Origin: DATBLE01 sp050258035
Lineage (GTDB): Bacteria; Actinomycetota; Thermoleophilia; Gaiellales; Gaiellaceae
NCBI GenBank assembly: GCA_050258035.1
Contig: JBLMYA010000037.1
Coordinates: 1-64,000 of the forward strand
DNA length: 64,000 nucleotides
Reading direction: 5' to 3'
How positions within the stretch are numbered: position 1 is the stretch's first letter; each line of letters begins with the position of its first letter. The position numbers and the translations under genes were made by a program. Below the pieces are notes generated by a model. It was not told the origin of the DNA. It saw only the letters and a program-made list of their open reading frames with translations, and made no database searches. Of the stretch, positions 24,022 to 31,870 are shown piece after piece.

Positions 24022-24885
24022 ATGAGCGTCCTCGCTACGCACCCGCGGCGGTTTGCGTCGCTCGTCAAGATCGAGCACACGGTCTTTGCGCTGCCGTTCG
24101 CCTACGTCGGCGCGTTCCTCGCGGTCGACGCGGTTCCGAGCGCACACGATCTCGTCTGGATCACGGTCGCGATGGTCGGCGCCCGCTCGCTGGCGATGGC
24201 GCTCAACCGGCTGATCGACGCCGAGATCGACGCCCGCAACCCGCGGACTGTGGGGCGCGAGCTTCCTGCAGGGCGGCTGACCCGCGCGCAGGTCGTGGGC
24301 TTCTGCCTCGCGTCGCTCGCCGTCTTCCTCGTCGCTGTCTGGCAGCTCGACCCGATCTGCCGCTGGCTGTGGCCTATCCCCGTCGCCGGCTTCGTGATCT
24401 ACCCCTACCTGAAGCGTGTCACCTGGCTCGCGCATCTCTGGCTCGGCGCGGTGGACGGGTTGGCGCCGATGGGCGCGTGGATCGCGATCCGCGGCGACCT
24501 GCCCTGGCAGGCCTGGGCGCTCGGCGGAGCGGTGGCCGCCTGGGTCGCGGGCTTCGATCTCTTCTACTCCCTGTTCGACGTCGAGATCGACAGGGCGCAG
24601 GGACTGCACTCGTGGGCGACCCGCTGGGGCGAGCGTGGGGTGTTCGTCGGCGCACGCGGCCTGCACATGCTGACCGTGTGGCTGCTGGCGGCCGCCGGCG
24701 CAGGACTGGACGTCGGCCTCCTCTACTGGCTCGGTGTGGCGGTGGTCGCGGGACTGCTGTCGTACGAGCACTCGCTCGTCCGGCCCGGCGACGTGCACCG
24801 CCTCGATGCCGCCTTCTTCACCATGAACGGCGTGATCAGCGTCACGTTCTTCGCCTTCGTCCTCGCCGACGTCCTCGCTCAGTGA
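24022..24885 (+). CDS. UbiA-family prenyltransferase, probably menaquinone (MqnP-like)
   Basis: This 287-residue membrane protein has about eight helices and both Asp-rich UbiA motifs: NRLIDAEIDARNPRT and DVEIDRAQGLHS. It attaches a polyprenyl chain to an aromatic ring. Closest in pattern are the 4-hydroxybenzoate-like enzymes of the futalosine menaquinone route, so the quinone for the complex I encoded downstream is a likely product. Haem O synthase is possible given the haem genes next door but fits less well. The gene starts five bases after mog and overlaps ccmA (GTGA). Confidence 0.82.
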   Translation: MSVLATHPRRFASLVKIEHTVFALPFAYVGAFLAVDAVPSAHDLVWITVAMVGARSLAMALNRLIDAEIDARNPRTVGRELPAGRLTRAQVVGFCLASLAVFLVAVWQLDPICRWLWPIPVAGFVIYPYLKRVTWLAHLWLGAVDGLAPMGAWIAIRGDLPWQAWALGGAVAAWVAGFDLFYSLFDVEIDRAQGLHSWATRWGERGVFVGARGLHMLTVWLLAAAGAGLDVGLLYWLGVAVVAGLLSYEHSLVRPGDVHRLDAAFFTMNGVISVTFFAFVLADVLAQ

Positions 24886-25466
24886 TCGCGGCGCGGAAGC
24901 TCGGGCGCACGTACGGGACGAAGCACGTGATCCGCGACCTCGATCTCGAGGTCGGCCGGGGCGGGTTCCTGCTGCTGACCGGACCGAACGGCTCCGGCAA
25001 GACGACGCTCCTACGCCTGATCGCGGGGTTGCTGGTGCCGACCGCCGGAGAGCTCGAGGTCGAGGCATCCCGCGAGCGGATCGGGTTCCTCGGCCACGAG
25101 CCGCTCGTCTACCGCGAGCTGACCGCGATCGAGAATCTCGACCTCTACGGCCGTCTGTACCGCGTGTCCGAGCGCCGCGAGCGCATCGGGATGCTGCTCG
25201 AGCGCTTCGGCCTGTGGGAGGCGCGCAACCAGCGGGCCGACTCGTTCTCTCGCGGGATGCTCCAGCGGCTCGCGCTCTGCAGATCGCTCCTCCACGGCCC
25301 CGAGTTGCTCGTCCTCGACGAGCCGTTCAGCGCGCTGGACGACGAGGGTGCGTCGCTGCTCGACCGCGAGCTGGTCGAGCTACGGCCTCGGGCGACCTTC
25401 GTCGTCTCGACTCACGACCCGGCACGGCTCGAGCCGCTTGCCTCGCAACGACTGGCCTTCGGGTGA
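24882..25466 (+). CDS. ccmA: Haem exporter ATPase CcmA
   Basis: This 194-residue ABC ATPase drives CcmBC in cytochrome c maturation. It has Walker A GPNGSGKTTLL, a Q-loop-region LGHEPLVYREL, the signature FSRGMLQRLAL (SRGM in place of SGGQ, as in CcmA) and Walker B LLVLDEPFSALD. The short length suits CcmA. It overlaps its neighbours by four bases on both sides. Confidence 0.9.
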   Translation: MIAARKLGRTYGTKHVIRDLDLEVGRGGFLLLTGPNGSGKTTLLRLIAGLLVPTAGELEVEASRERIGFLGHEPLVYRELTAIENLDLYGRLYRVSERRERIGMLLERFGLWEARNQRADSFSRGMLQRLALCRSLLHGPELLVLDEPFSALDDEGASLLDRELVELRPRATFVVSTHDPARLEPLASQRLAFG

Positions 25467-26104
25467 GCACGTACCTCGCCGACGTCGCCACCCTGGCACG
25501 CAAGGATCTCCGGCTCGAGTTGCGGGCCCGGAGCATCGTCCCGGCGATGCTGCTCTTCGTCGTCGCCGCGCTCGTCGTCTTCCACTTCGCCCTGCCGTCC
25601 GGGAGCTCCGACCTCGCGGCCAAGGGGATGCTGTGGGTCGCGATCGTCTTCACGGCGCTGCTCGGGCTGACGCGGGCGTTCGTCGCCGAGCGCGAGCAGC
25701 GGCTGCTCGACGGCCTCCTGCTCGCCCCTTGTGACCGCAGCGCGATCTGGCTGGCGAAGGCGGTGGCGATGCTCGGCTTCCTCGTCATGGCCGAGCTCGT
25801 CGCGCTGCCCGTGTTCGCGCTCTTCTTCTCCGGGGTCGACGGGGCGACGATCGCGGGCGTCGCGCTGGCCGATCTCGGGATCTGCGCGGTCGGCACCGTG
25901 CTCGCCGCGATGGCGGTCGCGGGACGCGCAAGGGAGCTCCTCCTCCCCCTGCTCTTCCTGCCGCTCGCGATCCCGATCGTCGTCGGCGGCGTCGGGGCCA
26001 GCGTGGCCGACGAACCCGCTCGTTACCTGGGGTTTCTCGCGCTCTACGACGGCGTCTTTGCGATCATCTCCTGGGCTTCCTTTGAGTACGTCGTTACGGA
26101 ATAA
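25463..26104 (+). CDS. ccmB: Haem exporter permease CcmB
   Basis: This 213-residue protein has six hydrophobic helices. The cytosolic start is ARKDLRLELRARSIVPAML, and LLDGLLLAPCDRSAIWLAK and FLPLAIPIVVGG are typical of CcmB. With CcmA and CcmC it loads haem on the chaperone CcmE. ccmE is not in this cluster. The gene is coupled to ccmA by GTGA overlap and overlaps ccmC by 23 bases. Confidence 0.9.
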   Translation: MSTYLADVATLARKDLRLELRARSIVPAMLLFVVAALVVFHFALPSGSSDLAAKGMLWVAIVFTALLGLTRAFVAEREQRLLDGLLLAPCDRSAIWLAKAVAMLGFLVMAELVALPVFALFFSGVDGATIAGVALADLGICAVGTVLAAMAVAGRARELLLPLLFLPLAIPIVVGGVGASVADEPARYLGFLALYDGVFAIISWASFEYVVTE

Positions 26105-26768
26105 CCAGCTCGCGCTGTCCGCGATCCTCGCCGCCGTGCTCGTGCCGGCGGCGATCGCACTCGTCTTCTTCTACGCGCCGGTCGACGAGGACGGGCTCAA
26201 CCAGAAGATCTTCTACTTCCACGTCCCGATCGCCCTGACGGCGTACGCGTGCTTCGGTTGGGGGGCCTGGAAGGGACTGATCCACCTCTGGAAGGGCAAG
26301 CCCGGCGCCGACCTCGAGAGCTACGTCGCCATCCACCTCGGAGTGATCTTCGGCGCGATGACGCTCCTCACCGGTTCCCTGTGGGCCAAGTTCCGCTGGG
26401 GGCACTGGTGGCTGTGGAGCGAGCGGCAGCTCGTCCTCTTCCTCGTGCTCTTCCTCTTCTACTCCGCCTACTTCATGCTCCGCTATTCGGTCGAGCCGGG
26501 GCCGCAGCGGGCGAACCTGTGCGCCGTGTACTCCCTGTTCGGCGTCGTCCTGATTCCGATCAGCTTTCTCGCCATCCGGCTCGCGAACCAGTACATCCAC
26601 CCCGTCGCCTTCAACCGCCACGGGCCGCAGATGGCCGGCTCGCAGTTCTTCACGTTCTGCGTCTGTCTCGCGGCGATGCTCTCGCTGTTCGTCGCGCTCT
26701 ACCAGTTCGAGCTCGCCGGCAAGCGGCTCGACGCGCGCCTCCGCGAGCTGCGGGAGCTCCTGACGTGA
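26082..26768 (+). CDS. ccmC: Haem transporter subunit CcmC
   Basis: This 228-residue protein has six membrane helices and the haem-handling Trp-rich loop. Here it reads WGHWWLWSERQL; the usual Asp of the WWxWDxR pattern is replaced by Ser. Flanking histidines are in YFHVPIALTAY and IHLGVIFG. The TTG start (MSTSLRNNQLALS) is the most plausible because it gives a short cytosolic lead before helix one. It overlaps the ccmD-like gene. Confidence 0.88.
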   Translation: MSTSLRNNQLALSAILAAVLVPAAIALVFFYAPVDEDGLNQKIFYFHVPIALTAYACFGWGAWKGLIHLWKGKPGADLESYVAIHLGVIFGAMTLLTGSLWAKFRWGHWWLWSERQLVLFLVLFLFYSAYFMLRYSVEPGPQRANLCAVYSLFGVVLIPISFLAIRLANQYIHPVAFNRHGPQMAGSQFFTFCVCLAAMLSLFVALYQFELAGKRLDARLRELRELLT

Positions 26769-26917
26769 CGACGGAGGAGAAGTACGTCGCCGCCGCATAC
26801 CTGGTCGTCTTCGGGTTCGTTCTCGTCTACTTCGCGATCATGGCGTTGAAGCTGTCGCGGCTCGAGCGGGAGGTGGGCGAGCTCGCCGAGCTGGCACGAA
26901 AACGGGTCGATGGCTGA
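26765..26917 (+). CDS. CcmD-like small membrane protein
   Basis: This 50-residue protein has one membrane helix (AAYLVVFGFVLVYFAIMALKL) followed by a charged amphipathic tail (RLEREVGELAELARKR). It lies between ccmC and a ccsA-like gene with overlaps on both sides. Size, topology and position match CcmD, which stabilises the CcmABC complex and helps release haem-loaded CcmE. Identity rests on these, as CcmD sequences are poorly conserved. Confidence 0.75.
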   Translation: MTTEEKYVAAAYLVVFGFVLVYFAIMALKLSRLEREVGELAELARKRVDG

Positions 26918-27698
26918 ATACCTGTTCGGGCTCGCCTTCCTCGCCTATGCCGGCGCGGCGGTTGCCTACGCCGTCGATGCGCGGCAGCCCGGCTTTGCGG
27001 GACGGGTCGCGACGTGGGGCGTCCGGCTCGGGTGGCTGCTCCAGACCGCCCTGCTCGTCGACCAGGCGGTGCGCGCGGACGGGTTTCCGTGGGCCACCTG
27101 GGCGGGCTCGCTGAACCTCTTCGTCTGGCTCGTCGTCAGCGTCTACCTCGTGTGGGGCTGCCGGTGGCGGTACCGCCTGCTCGGCCTGGCCGTCATGCCG
27201 CCCGCAGCGGCGTTGCTCGTGATCGCGCGGCTCGGCGGCGGTACGGGCGTCGGGACCGACAGCGGCTACTCGACCGTCTTCCTCGTCGTCCACGTCGGCC
27301 TCCTTTCGTTCGCCTTCGCGGCGTTCACCCTCGCCGCCGCGCTCTCCGCTCTCTACCTGTGGCAGGAGCGGCGCCTGAAGAGCCACCGGCCCGCTGCGCT
27401 GCTCGGCCGCGCGCCGTCGCTCTTGACGCTCGAGACGCTCACGGGGAGGACGATCGCGGTCGCGCTGCCCGCGCTCACCGCCGGAATCGTCGCCGGGCTC
27501 GTCCGGCTCCGGGACGACGGCGGCACGGTGGACGCGCTGATGGCGGTCACGCTGGGGACGTGGGCCGTCTACGGCAGCTACCTCGTGCTCCGGTACGAGG
27601 CCGGATGGCACGGCCGCAGGGCCGCGTATCTCGCGCTTGCCGGCTTCGCGCTCGTCATCGTCGCGCGGCTCGGCCTCCAGGCGGGTCACTTCTCATGA
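26910..27698 (+). CDS. CcsA/HemX-like cytochrome c assembly membrane protein
   Basis: This 262-residue protein has about eight helices. LGWLLQTALLVDQAVRADGFPWATWAGSLNL resembles the HemX/CcsA start, and STVFLVVHVGLLSFAFAAFTLA matches the family core. The haem-binding WWD-type motif of CcsA is not visible, so it is closer to HemX, a membrane protein often placed just before hemA. It may act in haem delivery or in control of HemA. It overlaps the ccmD-like gene and hemA. Confidence 0.78.
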   Translation: MAEYLFGLAFLAYAGAAVAYAVDARQPGFAGRVATWGVRLGWLLQTALLVDQAVRADGFPWATWAGSLNLFVWLVVSVYLVWGCRWRYRLLGLAVMPPAAALLVIARLGGGTGVGTDSGYSTVFLVVHVGLLSFAFAAFTLAAALSALYLWQERRLKSHRPAALLGRAPSLLTLETLTGRTIAVALPALTAGIVAGLVRLRDDGGTVDALMAVTLGTWAVYGSYLVLRYEAGWHGRRAAYLALAGFALVIVARLGLQAGHFS

Positions 27699-28930
27699 CG
27701 CTCACGCTCGTCGGCCTCTCGCACCAGGGAACTCCGGTCGCCGTCCGGGAGCGGGCATTCGTCCCGCTGGAGCAGGTGCAGGAGCTGGCGGGGTCCCTCG
27801 CCGAGGACGGCGAGGCAGTCTGCCTGTCGACCTGTAACCGGACCGAGCTGTACCTCGTCGGCCCGGACGCCGAACCCCGCGCCCTGGACGCGCTCGTGTC
27901 CCTCAGCGGCCTGCCGCCGGAGGAGCTCCGCTCGGTCGTCTACCGGCTGGCGGACGAGGCGGCGGCCCTGCACCTCTTCCGAGTCGCCGCCGGCCTCGAC
28001 TCGCTCGTTCCCGGGGAGGGCGAGATCCTCGGGCAGGTCCGGGCGGCGTTCGAGGCGGGCACGACGGGCCCGGTGCTCGACCGGGTCTTCCGCCAGGCGC
28101 TGCACGCCGGGAAGAAGGTTCGTGCCGAGACGGCGATCGCCGAGAGCCCGGCGTCGGTGTCGGCCGCCGCTGCGGCGCTCGTCCAGCAGGTGTTCGGGCA
28201 GCTCGACGGCTGTCGCGTGCTGCTCGTCGGCGCAGGTCACGTCGCCGAGCTCGCCGCCCGGAGCCTCGCCGCTCGCGGCGCCCGGATCGCCTACGTCGCC
28301 AATCGGTCCCCGCACCGGGCGGCAGAGCTGGCCGACCGCTTCGCCAGCGAGGGCATCGCCATCGACGGAGCTGCAGGCGTGCTCGGCGAGATCGACGTCG
28401 TCGTCTCGTCGACCGGGGCGCCCGGCCGTGTCCTGGCGCGGGACGACATCGCGGCCGCGCTGGGACCGCGCAAGGGGCGGCCGCTGTTCCTGATCGACCT
28501 GGCCGTCCCGCGCGATCTCGATCCTGCGATCCACGAGCTCGACGGCTGCTACCTGTACGACATCGACGACCTCGAGTCGGTCGTCGCGTCGAGCCTCGCC
28601 GGGCGGCGCCGGGAGGCTGCACGGGCCGAGGCGATCGTCGCGGAGGAGGCGGAGAGCTTCCACGAGTGGCAGGCCGCGCGGGAGGTCGTTCCGGCGATCG
28701 CATCGCTGCGGGCGCACGCCGAGGAGATCCGGGCCGCCGAGCTCGAGCGTGCGCGCGGCCGGCTCTCGTCGTCGGACCAGGAGGTCGTCGAGTCGATCAC
28801 GGCGCGGATCGTCGACAAGCTGCTCCACCTGCCGACGGTGCGGCTGAAGGAGGCCGCCGCCGGCGCCGACGGCGGAAGCTACGCACAGGCCGTCCGGCAC
28901 CTCTTCGGCCTCGGCGACGACCAGGAGTGA
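27695..28930 (+). CDS. hemA: Glutamyl-tRNA reductase HemA
   Basis: This 411-residue enzyme reduces glutamyl-tRNA to glutamate-1-semialdehyde, the first committed step of C5-pathway haem synthesis. Catalytic Cys47 lies in STCNRTELY. VPGEGEILGQVRAAFEAG and the NADPH domain (LLVGAGHVAELAARSLAARG) follow, with the dimerisation helix at the end. Length is normal. The ATG overlaps the hemX-like gene and the stop overlaps hemC. hemL and hemB are not in the window. Confidence 0.95.
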   Translation: MTLTLVGLSHQGTPVAVRERAFVPLEQVQELAGSLAEDGEAVCLSTCNRTELYLVGPDAEPRALDALVSLSGLPPEELRSVVYRLADEAAALHLFRVAAGLDSLVPGEGEILGQVRAAFEAGTTGPVLDRVFRQALHAGKKVRAETAIAESPASVSAAAAALVQQVFGQLDGCRVLLVGAGHVAELAARSLAARGARIAYVANRSPHRAAELADRFASEGIAIDGAAGVLGEIDVVVSSTGAPGRVLARDDIAAALGPRKGRPLFLIDLAVPRDLDPAIHELDGCYLYDIDDLESVVASSLAGRRREAARAEAIVAEEAESFHEWQAAREVVPAIASLRAHAEEIRAAELERARGRLSSSDQEVVESITARIVDKLLHLPTVRLKEAAAGADGGSYAQAVRHLFGLGDDQE

Positions 28931-29748
28931 CCGTCGTCCAGCTCGGCTCGCGTGGGAGCCGGCTCGCGCTGAAGCAGGCCGCGCTCGCGGCGGAGCTGCT
29001 GGCCGGGCCGGTCGCGATCGTCCCGATCACGACGGCGGGCGACCGAGACCGGCGCAGCCCGTTCGGGGCGATCGGCGCCCGCGGCGTGTTCGTCAAGGAG
29101 CTCGAGGAGGCACTGCTCGCCGGGCGGATCGACGTGGCCGTGCATTCGGCGAAGGACATGACCTCCACGGACACCGCCGGGCTGGCCGTCGGCGCCTACC
29201 TTCCGCGCGACGATCCGCGCGACGCGCTCTGCGGTGCGGACGCGATCCGGCCCGGGATGCGGATCGGGACCGCCTCCGTCCGGCGGCGAGCGCAGCTGCT
29301 CGTACTCGAGCCCTCGCTGTCGATCGAGCCGCTGCGCGGCAACATCGACACGCGTCTGCGCAAGAGGAGCGAGCGCGGGCTCGACGCTGTCGTCCTCGCG
29401 GCGTGCGGTCTCGACCGGCTCGGGCTCGCCGCCGAGATCGGCCGCCGGTTCGATCCGCTCGAGGTGCTCCCGGAAGCGGGTCAGGGGGCGCTCGCGCTCC
29501 AGGTGCGCGCGGGCGAGGAGGATCTGGTTCTCGCAGCCGACGATCCCGAGACCAGGCGCAGGGTCGAGGCCGAACGCGTCTGCGTCGCTGCGGTCGGCGG
29601 AGGGTGCCTGGCCCCGGTGGCCGCCCACCACGACGGGGCCACCTTGACCGCTCTCGTCGCCGACGAGGACGGCGGCTGGGTCGAACGGCGCACCGGCGAC
29701 GATCCGGTCGCGCTCGGGAAGGAGCTCGCACGGCTCGCGTCGTCCTGA
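28927..29748 (+). CDS. hemC: Hydroxymethylbilane synthase HemC
   Basis: This 273-residue enzyme joins four porphobilinogens into hydroxymethylbilane. It has GSRGSRLALKQA, VHSAKDM, GTASVRRRAQLL, RGNIDTRL and GQGALALQVR. The dipyrromethane cofactor is held by Cys227 in GGGCLAPVAAH. It is slightly short of the typical 300 residues because the C-terminal domain is compact. Its GTG overlaps hemA by four bases and its TGA lies inside the CTGA at which hemD appears to start. Confidence 0.94.
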   Translation: MTVVQLGSRGSRLALKQAALAAELLAGPVAIVPITTAGDRDRRSPFGAIGARGVFVKELEEALLAGRIDVAVHSAKDMTSTDTAGLAVGAYLPRDDPRDALCGADAIRPGMRIGTASVRRRAQLLVLEPSLSIEPLRGNIDTRLRKRSERGLDAVVLAACGLDRLGLAAEIGRRFDPLEVLPEAGQGALALQVRAGEEDLVLAADDPETRRRVEAERVCVAAVGGGCLAPVAAHHDGATLTALVADEDGGWVERRTGDDPVALGKELARLASS

Positions 29749-30344
29749 CCCGTCCCGAGGGCCGGAACGAGGAGCTGGCCGAGCGCCTGCGCGGGCTCGG
29801 TCACGACGTCGTGGTCGCCCCGCTGATCGCGATCGAGCCGGTGGAGACGGGGCCGATCGACCTCGACGGCTACGACTGGCTCGTCCTGACGAGCGCGACC
29901 GGCGCGCACGAGCTGAAGCGGCGGGCCAGGGGACGAGCTGCGCGCGTGGCGGCGGTCGGCTCCGCGACCGCGCGGGCGTGGGGCGAGGTCGACCTCGTCG
30001 CGGGCGTCCCGTCGCAGGAGGGCCTGCTCGCGGAGATCCCTCGGCCGGCCGGCCGGGTGCTGTTCGCCGGTGCCGAGGGCGCGCGGCCGCTGCTCGCCGA
30101 GAGGCTCGGCGCCGACGTCGTCGTCCTCTACCGAACGCGGTCGCTCGCTCCCGAGATCGACGGCGACCTGGCGGTGGTCGCGTCCCCGTCGGCTGCCCGC
30201 GCGCTCGCGGCCGTGAACGGCGAGATCCCCGTGGTGACGATCGGTCCCGAGACGACCGCAGCCGCACGCTCTGCCGGCCTGCGCGTGCTCCGCGAGGCGG
30301 CGACGGCCGACAACGCCGGTCTCGTCCGCGCCGTGGAGGGGTAG
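29745..30344 (+). CDS. hemD: Uroporphyrinogen-III synthase HemD with CTG start
   Basis: The protein has HemD features: LTRPEGRNEELAERL at the start, DWLVLTSATGAHEL, VAAVGSATARAW, and the second-domain VVASPSAARALAA with VVTIGPETTAAA. It closes hydroxymethylbilane to uroporphyrinogen III. No ATG, GTG or TTG lies near the true N-terminus; the nearest upstream GTG (about 29602) would add 48 unlikely Arg-rich residues. CTG at 29745 forms a CTGA overlap with the hemC stop, like the GTGA overlaps before it. An ACG at 29730 would retain slightly more of strand one. Confidence 0.85.
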   Translation: MTRPEGRNEELAERLRGLGHDVVVAPLIAIEPVETGPIDLDGYDWLVLTSATGAHELKRRARGRAARVAAVGSATARAWGEVDLVAGVPSQEGLLAEIPRPAGRVLFAGAEGARPLLAERLGADVVVLYRTRSLAPEIDGDLAVVASPSAARALAAVNGEIPVVTIGPETTAAARSAGLRVLREAATADNAGLVRAVEG

Positions 30345-30347
30345 CCT
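30342..30347 (+). promoter_or_regulatory. -10 box (TAGCCT) of the SAM hydrolase gene
   Basis: TAGCCT lies 6 bases before the GTG start and contains the hemD stop codon TAG, so the SAM hydrolase can be made from its own leaderless transcript. Confidence 0.5.
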
Positions 30348-30353
30348 CCCGCC

Positions 30354-31157
30354 GTGTTCATCACCTTCCTCTCCGACTTCGGGCTCCAGGACGACTTCGT
30401 CGGAACCTGTCACGGGGTGATCGCCCGGATCGCTCCAGGGGTGACGGTCATCGACATCACTCACGGGATCGAGCCTCAGGCCGTCCTCCAGGGCGGGCTC
30501 GTGCTCGCGAACACCGTGCCGTACATGCCAGAGGGCGTGCACCTGGCCGTCGTCGATCCGGGTGTCGGAACCGGCCGGCGGGCACTGGCCGTCCGGGATG
30601 CGACCGGCCGGTTCTACGTCGGTCCCGACAACGGGTTGCTCGTGCCGGCTGCGGAGAAGCTGGGTGGGGTCGACGCCGCCTGGGAGCTGGCGAACCCCGC
30701 CTATATGCTCGAACCGCTGTCGAGGACGTTTCACGGCCGTGACGTCTTCGCCCCCGCCGCCGCGCATCTCTCGAGCGGTGTCGATCCCGGTGACCTCGGG
30801 CCGCCGGTCGAGCCCGGGTCGCTCGTCCGCCTCGAGTTGCCCACGCCCGTGATCGCAGGCTCACGGATCACCGCCACCGTCCTCTACGTCGACCGCTACG
30901 GCAACGTCCAGCTCAACCTCGTCGCCGCCGACATGGAGACGGCCGGCATCGTCCCCGGGGAGCGCGTCGAGCTCGACCTCGGCTCCGACCGCTACTACGC
31001 GACTGCTGCGCGCACGTTCGCCGACGCCAGGCCCGGCGACATCATCCTCTACGAGGACTCCTACCGGAACATCGCTCTTGCGATCACCGACGGCAACGCG
31101 GCGGAGATGTTTGCGATTCGGCCCGGCCGGCGGCTCGCGATCGACGCCGTCGACTGA
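30354..31157 (+). CDS. S-adenosylmethionine hydrolase (SAM hydroxide adenosyltransferase, DUF62)
   Basis: This 267-residue protein hydrolyses S-adenosylmethionine to adenosine and methionine. Family motifs are FLSDFGLQDDFVG, VVDPGVGTGRR, YVGPDNGLL and the C-terminal-domain YVDRYGNVQLN. Length is typical. It follows hemD by nine bases. It could keep SAM in check for the SAM-dependent uroporphyrinogen methylation branch, but that link is only inference. A strong hairpin follows. Confidence 0.88.
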   Translation: MFITFLSDFGLQDDFVGTCHGVIARIAPGVTVIDITHGIEPQAVLQGGLVLANTVPYMPEGVHLAVVDPGVGTGRRALAVRDATGRFYVGPDNGLLVPAAEKLGGVDAAWELANPAYMLEPLSRTFHGRDVFAPAAAHLSSGVDPGDLGPPVEPGSLVRLELPTPVIAGSRITATVLYVDRYGNVQLNLVAADMETAGIVPGERVELDLGSDRYYATAARTFADARPGDIILYEDSYRNIALAITDGNAAEMFAIRPGRRLAIDAVD

Positions 31158-31200
31158 AGCGATGCTTGACGGCCGCTTCTCATCGGATAGGGTCCCGACC

Positions 31201-31245
31201 AGAGGACGTCCGCGGCACGGTAGCACCGGCCCGGACGTCCTTCTT
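31201..31245 (+). terminator. Strong hairpin terminator after the hem operon
   Basis: GGACGTCCG (31204-31212) pairs exactly with CGGACGTCC (31232-31240). A second inner stem (about 31214-31220 with 31226-31231) caps it. TTCTT follows directly. The fold and position after the last gene of a long operon fit a factor-independent-like terminator with a weak T tract. Confidence 0.65.
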
Positions 31246-31277
31246 GGCTGTGCTCGCCGCTGAGCCGCGGCGGGCGA

Positions 31278-31328
31278 TGGCGAGGGCCGGAATCGAACCG
31301 GCGACACCACGTCTTGTCCGTGCTCGCC
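31278..31328 (-). pseudogene. Inverted, D-arm-less tRNA relic
   Basis: On minus, 34 bases (31278-31311) are identical to the last 34 bases of the tRNA-Phe (31423-31456), covering part of the anticodon stem, the variable loop, the whole T arm and the acceptor strand. The part before it reads GGCGAG then CACGGACAAGA. This resembles the acceptor 5' strand joined straight to an anticodon stem with the D arm missing. Position 33 is not U, so it cannot work as a normal tRNA. It looks like a rearranged copy left by recombination or an integrating element. Confidence 0.6.
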
Positions 31329-31347
31329 GGCTCGGTCGCCGGCGAGC
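31322..31347. repeat. Perfect 10-bp hairpin
   Basis: GCTCGCCGGC and GCCGGCGAGC are perfect complements around the loop TCGGTC. No T tract follows on either side, so a classical terminator is unlikely. The left arm overlaps the 5' acceptor strand of the tRNA relic. It may insulate the tRNA promoter from read-through. Confidence 0.6.
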
Positions 31348-31368
31348 GGTCGTGCCGTTTCTCTTGGC

Positions 31369-31374
31369 TACACT
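31369..31374 (+). promoter_or_regulatory. -10 box (TACACT) of tRNA-Phe
   Basis: TACACT ends 9 bases before the first base of the mature tRNA. A clear -35 was not found. Confidence 0.5.
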
Positions 31375-31383
31375 CCCCCGCGC

Positions 31384-31456
31384 GGCGAGGTAGCTCAGTC
31401 GGTAGAGCACACGGCTGAAAACCGTGGTGTCGCCGGTTCGATTCCGGCCCTCGCCA
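31384..31456 (+). tRNA. tRNA-Phe (anticodon GAA)
   Basis: The 73-base cloverleaf is complete. The acceptor GGCGAGG pairs with CCTCGCC, the D stem is GCTC/GAGC, the anticodon stem is CACGG/CCGTG with loop CTGAAAA (anticodon GAA), the variable loop is GTGTC, and the T arm is GCCGG-TTCGATT-CCGGC. The discriminator is A. CCA is not encoded and must be added after transcription. It is the only intact RNA gene seen in the window. Confidence 0.96.
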
Positions 31457-31460
31457 CTCG

Positions 31461-31850
31461 CTAGTGCGTCCGGGCGCCGCGGAGGCGCTCGACCAGCGCT
31501 TCGAGCATCTGCCCCTTCACCAGGACTCCGTCTGCACCGGCCTCGGCCGCCTCCGCGTGGATCTCGCTGCTCTCGTCGCCGGTGAGGGCGATCAGGCAGA
31601 TGTGCGGATGCGCCTCGCGCAGCTTCCGGATGGCGGTGACTCCGTCCATCTTGGGCATGTGGAGGTCGACCACTACCGCGTCGGGCTCGAGATCGTCGGC
31701 GAGGTCGATGGTCTCCTGGCCGTCGTAGGCGAGCGCGACGACGGTCAGCTCGGGCTGCTCCTCGATCAGGAGGCGCAGGGCCGCGGCGTAGCGGCGGTCG
31801 TCGTCCGCGAGCAAGACGCGAACGGTTCCATAGGCCGAGGCGGGGGTCAC
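31461..31850 (-). CDS. Stand-alone receiver-domain response regulator
   Basis: This 129-residue protein is a single CheY-like receiver. It has DDD near residue 17, phospho-acceptor Asp in VVVDLHMPKMDG and Lys in GVLVKGQM. No output domain follows, so it acts by protein contact or within a phosphorelay. The receiver resembles those of NarL/LuxR-type regulators, so loss of an HTH domain is possible. The GTG start is divergent from the arginase gene. No partner kinase is adjacent. Confidence 0.88.
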   Translation of the reverse strand: MTPASAYGTVRVLLADDDRRYAAALRLLIEEQPELTVVALAYDGQETIDLADDLEPDAVVVDLHMPKMDGVTAIRKLREAHPHICLIALTGDESSEIHAEAAEAGADGVLVKGQMLEALVERLRGARTH

Positions 31851-31857
31851 TCTCCAG

Positions 31858-31863
31858 TAGTTT
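31858..31863 (+). promoter_or_regulatory. -10 box (TAGTTT) of the arginase gene
   Basis: TAGTTT lies 7 bases before GTG 31871, which favours that start over the TTG at 31862 inside the box. Confidence 0.5.
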
Positions 31864-31870
31864 GCCCGAC

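Noticed and set aside
31158..31260. SAM riboswitch near the SAM hydrolase gene
   Set aside because: The structured RNA lies after the gene, not before it, and forms a simple nested hairpin consistent with termination.
31278..31328. A second functional tRNA on the minus strand
   Set aside because: The D arm is missing and position 33 is not U, so the cloverleaf fails; it is treated as a relic.
31322..31347. Rho-independent terminator
   Set aside because: The stem is perfect but no T tract follows on either strand.
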